A stretch of DNA of 64,000 nt. Source: Cerioporus squamosus. Taxonomy: Eukaryota; Basidiomycota; Agaricomycetes; Polyporales; Polyporaceae. This document shows positions 63,692 to 64,000 of this stretch, in pieces; position 1 is the stretch's first letter, and every line of letters begins with the position of its first letter. The notes under the pieces were generated by a model. The model saw only the letters and a program-made list of their open reading frames with translations, was not told the origin of the DNA and ran no database searches. A program made the translations under genes and the position numbers. The stretch lies in NCBI GenBank assembly GCA_022592435.1, contig JABYQS010000074.1, positions 62,001 to 126,000 of the forward strand, given 5' to 3'.

Positions 63692-64000
63692 TTACTTGAA
63701 CTGCAGAGACACACGCACGTCATCAGCATCGTCGAATCACAAGCATCGCTCGCGCGCAGCGGACGCGAACAGAAGAGAAGAGGGGAATGGGTACGGGTAC
63801 TCACCAACTTGCCGTCCACCCACTTCTTGCCGTTGACCTCGAGATCCCAGGCGAGCGCAGCCTCGAAAAACGCCTTGTCCTCGGGGTTGTTCAAGTCGAG
63901 GCGCTTGTACTCATATGACTCCCAGTCGGGGGCGACCTCGACGACGGGCTTGATGTCCTGGCCGCGCGCGATGAGCACACCAGTGATGATCGAATCGTTC
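63692..64000 (-). CDS. Translation elongation factor 1B-gamma, C-terminal end (5' part outside window)
   Basis: Two exons are visible: 64000 (continuing) to 63805, and 63700-63692, separated by a 104-bp GT-AG intron (donor GTGAGT, acceptor CTGCAG). The translated part contains SIITGVLIARGQDIKPVVEV followed by APDWESYEYKRLD, FEAALAWDLEVNGKKWVDGK and LFK then stop, the strongly conserved end of the EF1-gamma C-terminal domain (GQDY.PVF.VAPDWESY...ALAWDLE..GKKWADGK.FK). The last coding exon is only nine bases (Phe-Lys-stop), and it restores the exact family ending. The protein is part of the eEF1B complex that recharges eEF1A with GTP. The glutathione-transferase-like N-terminus lies beyond the window. 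Confidence 0.93.

Noticed and set aside
1..64000. CRISPR arrays, riboswitches, bacterial operons, phage genes
   Set aside because: The sequence is clearly eukaryotic (spliceosomal introns throughout); no regularly spaced repeat array was seen.

Overview
The window looks like nuclear DNA of a mushroom-forming basidiomycete (Agaricomycetes, probably a wood-decay species). The evidence is GC-rich coding sequence cut by many 40-65 bp GT-AG introns, a basidiomycete-type NST1, F-box proteins of the agaricomycete type, a DUF7918 protein with a decayed second copy, and a local expansion of GH79 beta-glucuronidases. Gene models were spliced by hand; where exons are listed, the summed lengths were checked to be a multiple of three.

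Layout. 1-1137: 3' end of an MFS sugar transporter. 1486-3117 (-): F-box-like protein. 3603-3846: possible 60-aa Cys/His-rich protein. 4996-7014: secreted glycoside-hydrolase-like protein. 7692-8765: agaricomycete-specific protein of unknown function. 9113-10403 (-): DUF7918 protein. 10617-12176: mitochondrial TPR protein. 12467-19345 (-): two tandem GH79 genes (A, B). 21381-25666: NST1, convergent with a Neo1-type P4-ATPase (25866-30116, -). 30443-31047: dead DUF7918 copy. 32512-34995: GH79-C. 35141-35374: MITE. 35959-45990 (-): a full-length 10-kb Tad-like LINE between 14-bp target-site duplications. 46058-48609: F-box/WD40 fusion protein. 48792-51418 (-): GH79-D. 51.9-59.4 kb: gene-poor, repeat-rich, with one small gene at 55974-56664. 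59427-61585 (-): GH79-E, a nearly identical copy of D without its last exon. 63692-64000 (-): C-terminal end of eEF1B-gamma.

How the parts relate. The GH79 enzymes (four apparently complete, one truncated) carry signal peptides and hydrophobic C-termini. Together with the sugar transporter and the secreted hydrolase they suggest extracellular attack on glucuronate-bearing polysaccharides, although co-regulation cannot be shown from sequence. The rest are housekeeping genes (NEO1, NST1, eEF1B-gamma, the TPR protein) and fast-evolving lineage-specific genes.

The most unusual element is the LINE. It has an extra 183-aa ORF (ORF0) upstream of ORF1. Its ORF1 (gag) becomes one 794-aa frame only after removal of three canonical 49-58 nt introns, which is unexpected for an element that copies itself through RNA. 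ORF2 (endonuclease, RT, RNase H, zinc finger) is intact but has no AUG ahead of its endonuclease domain. A second distinctive feature is a pair of microexons, 13 nt and 10 nt, present at the same positions in all five GH79 copies.
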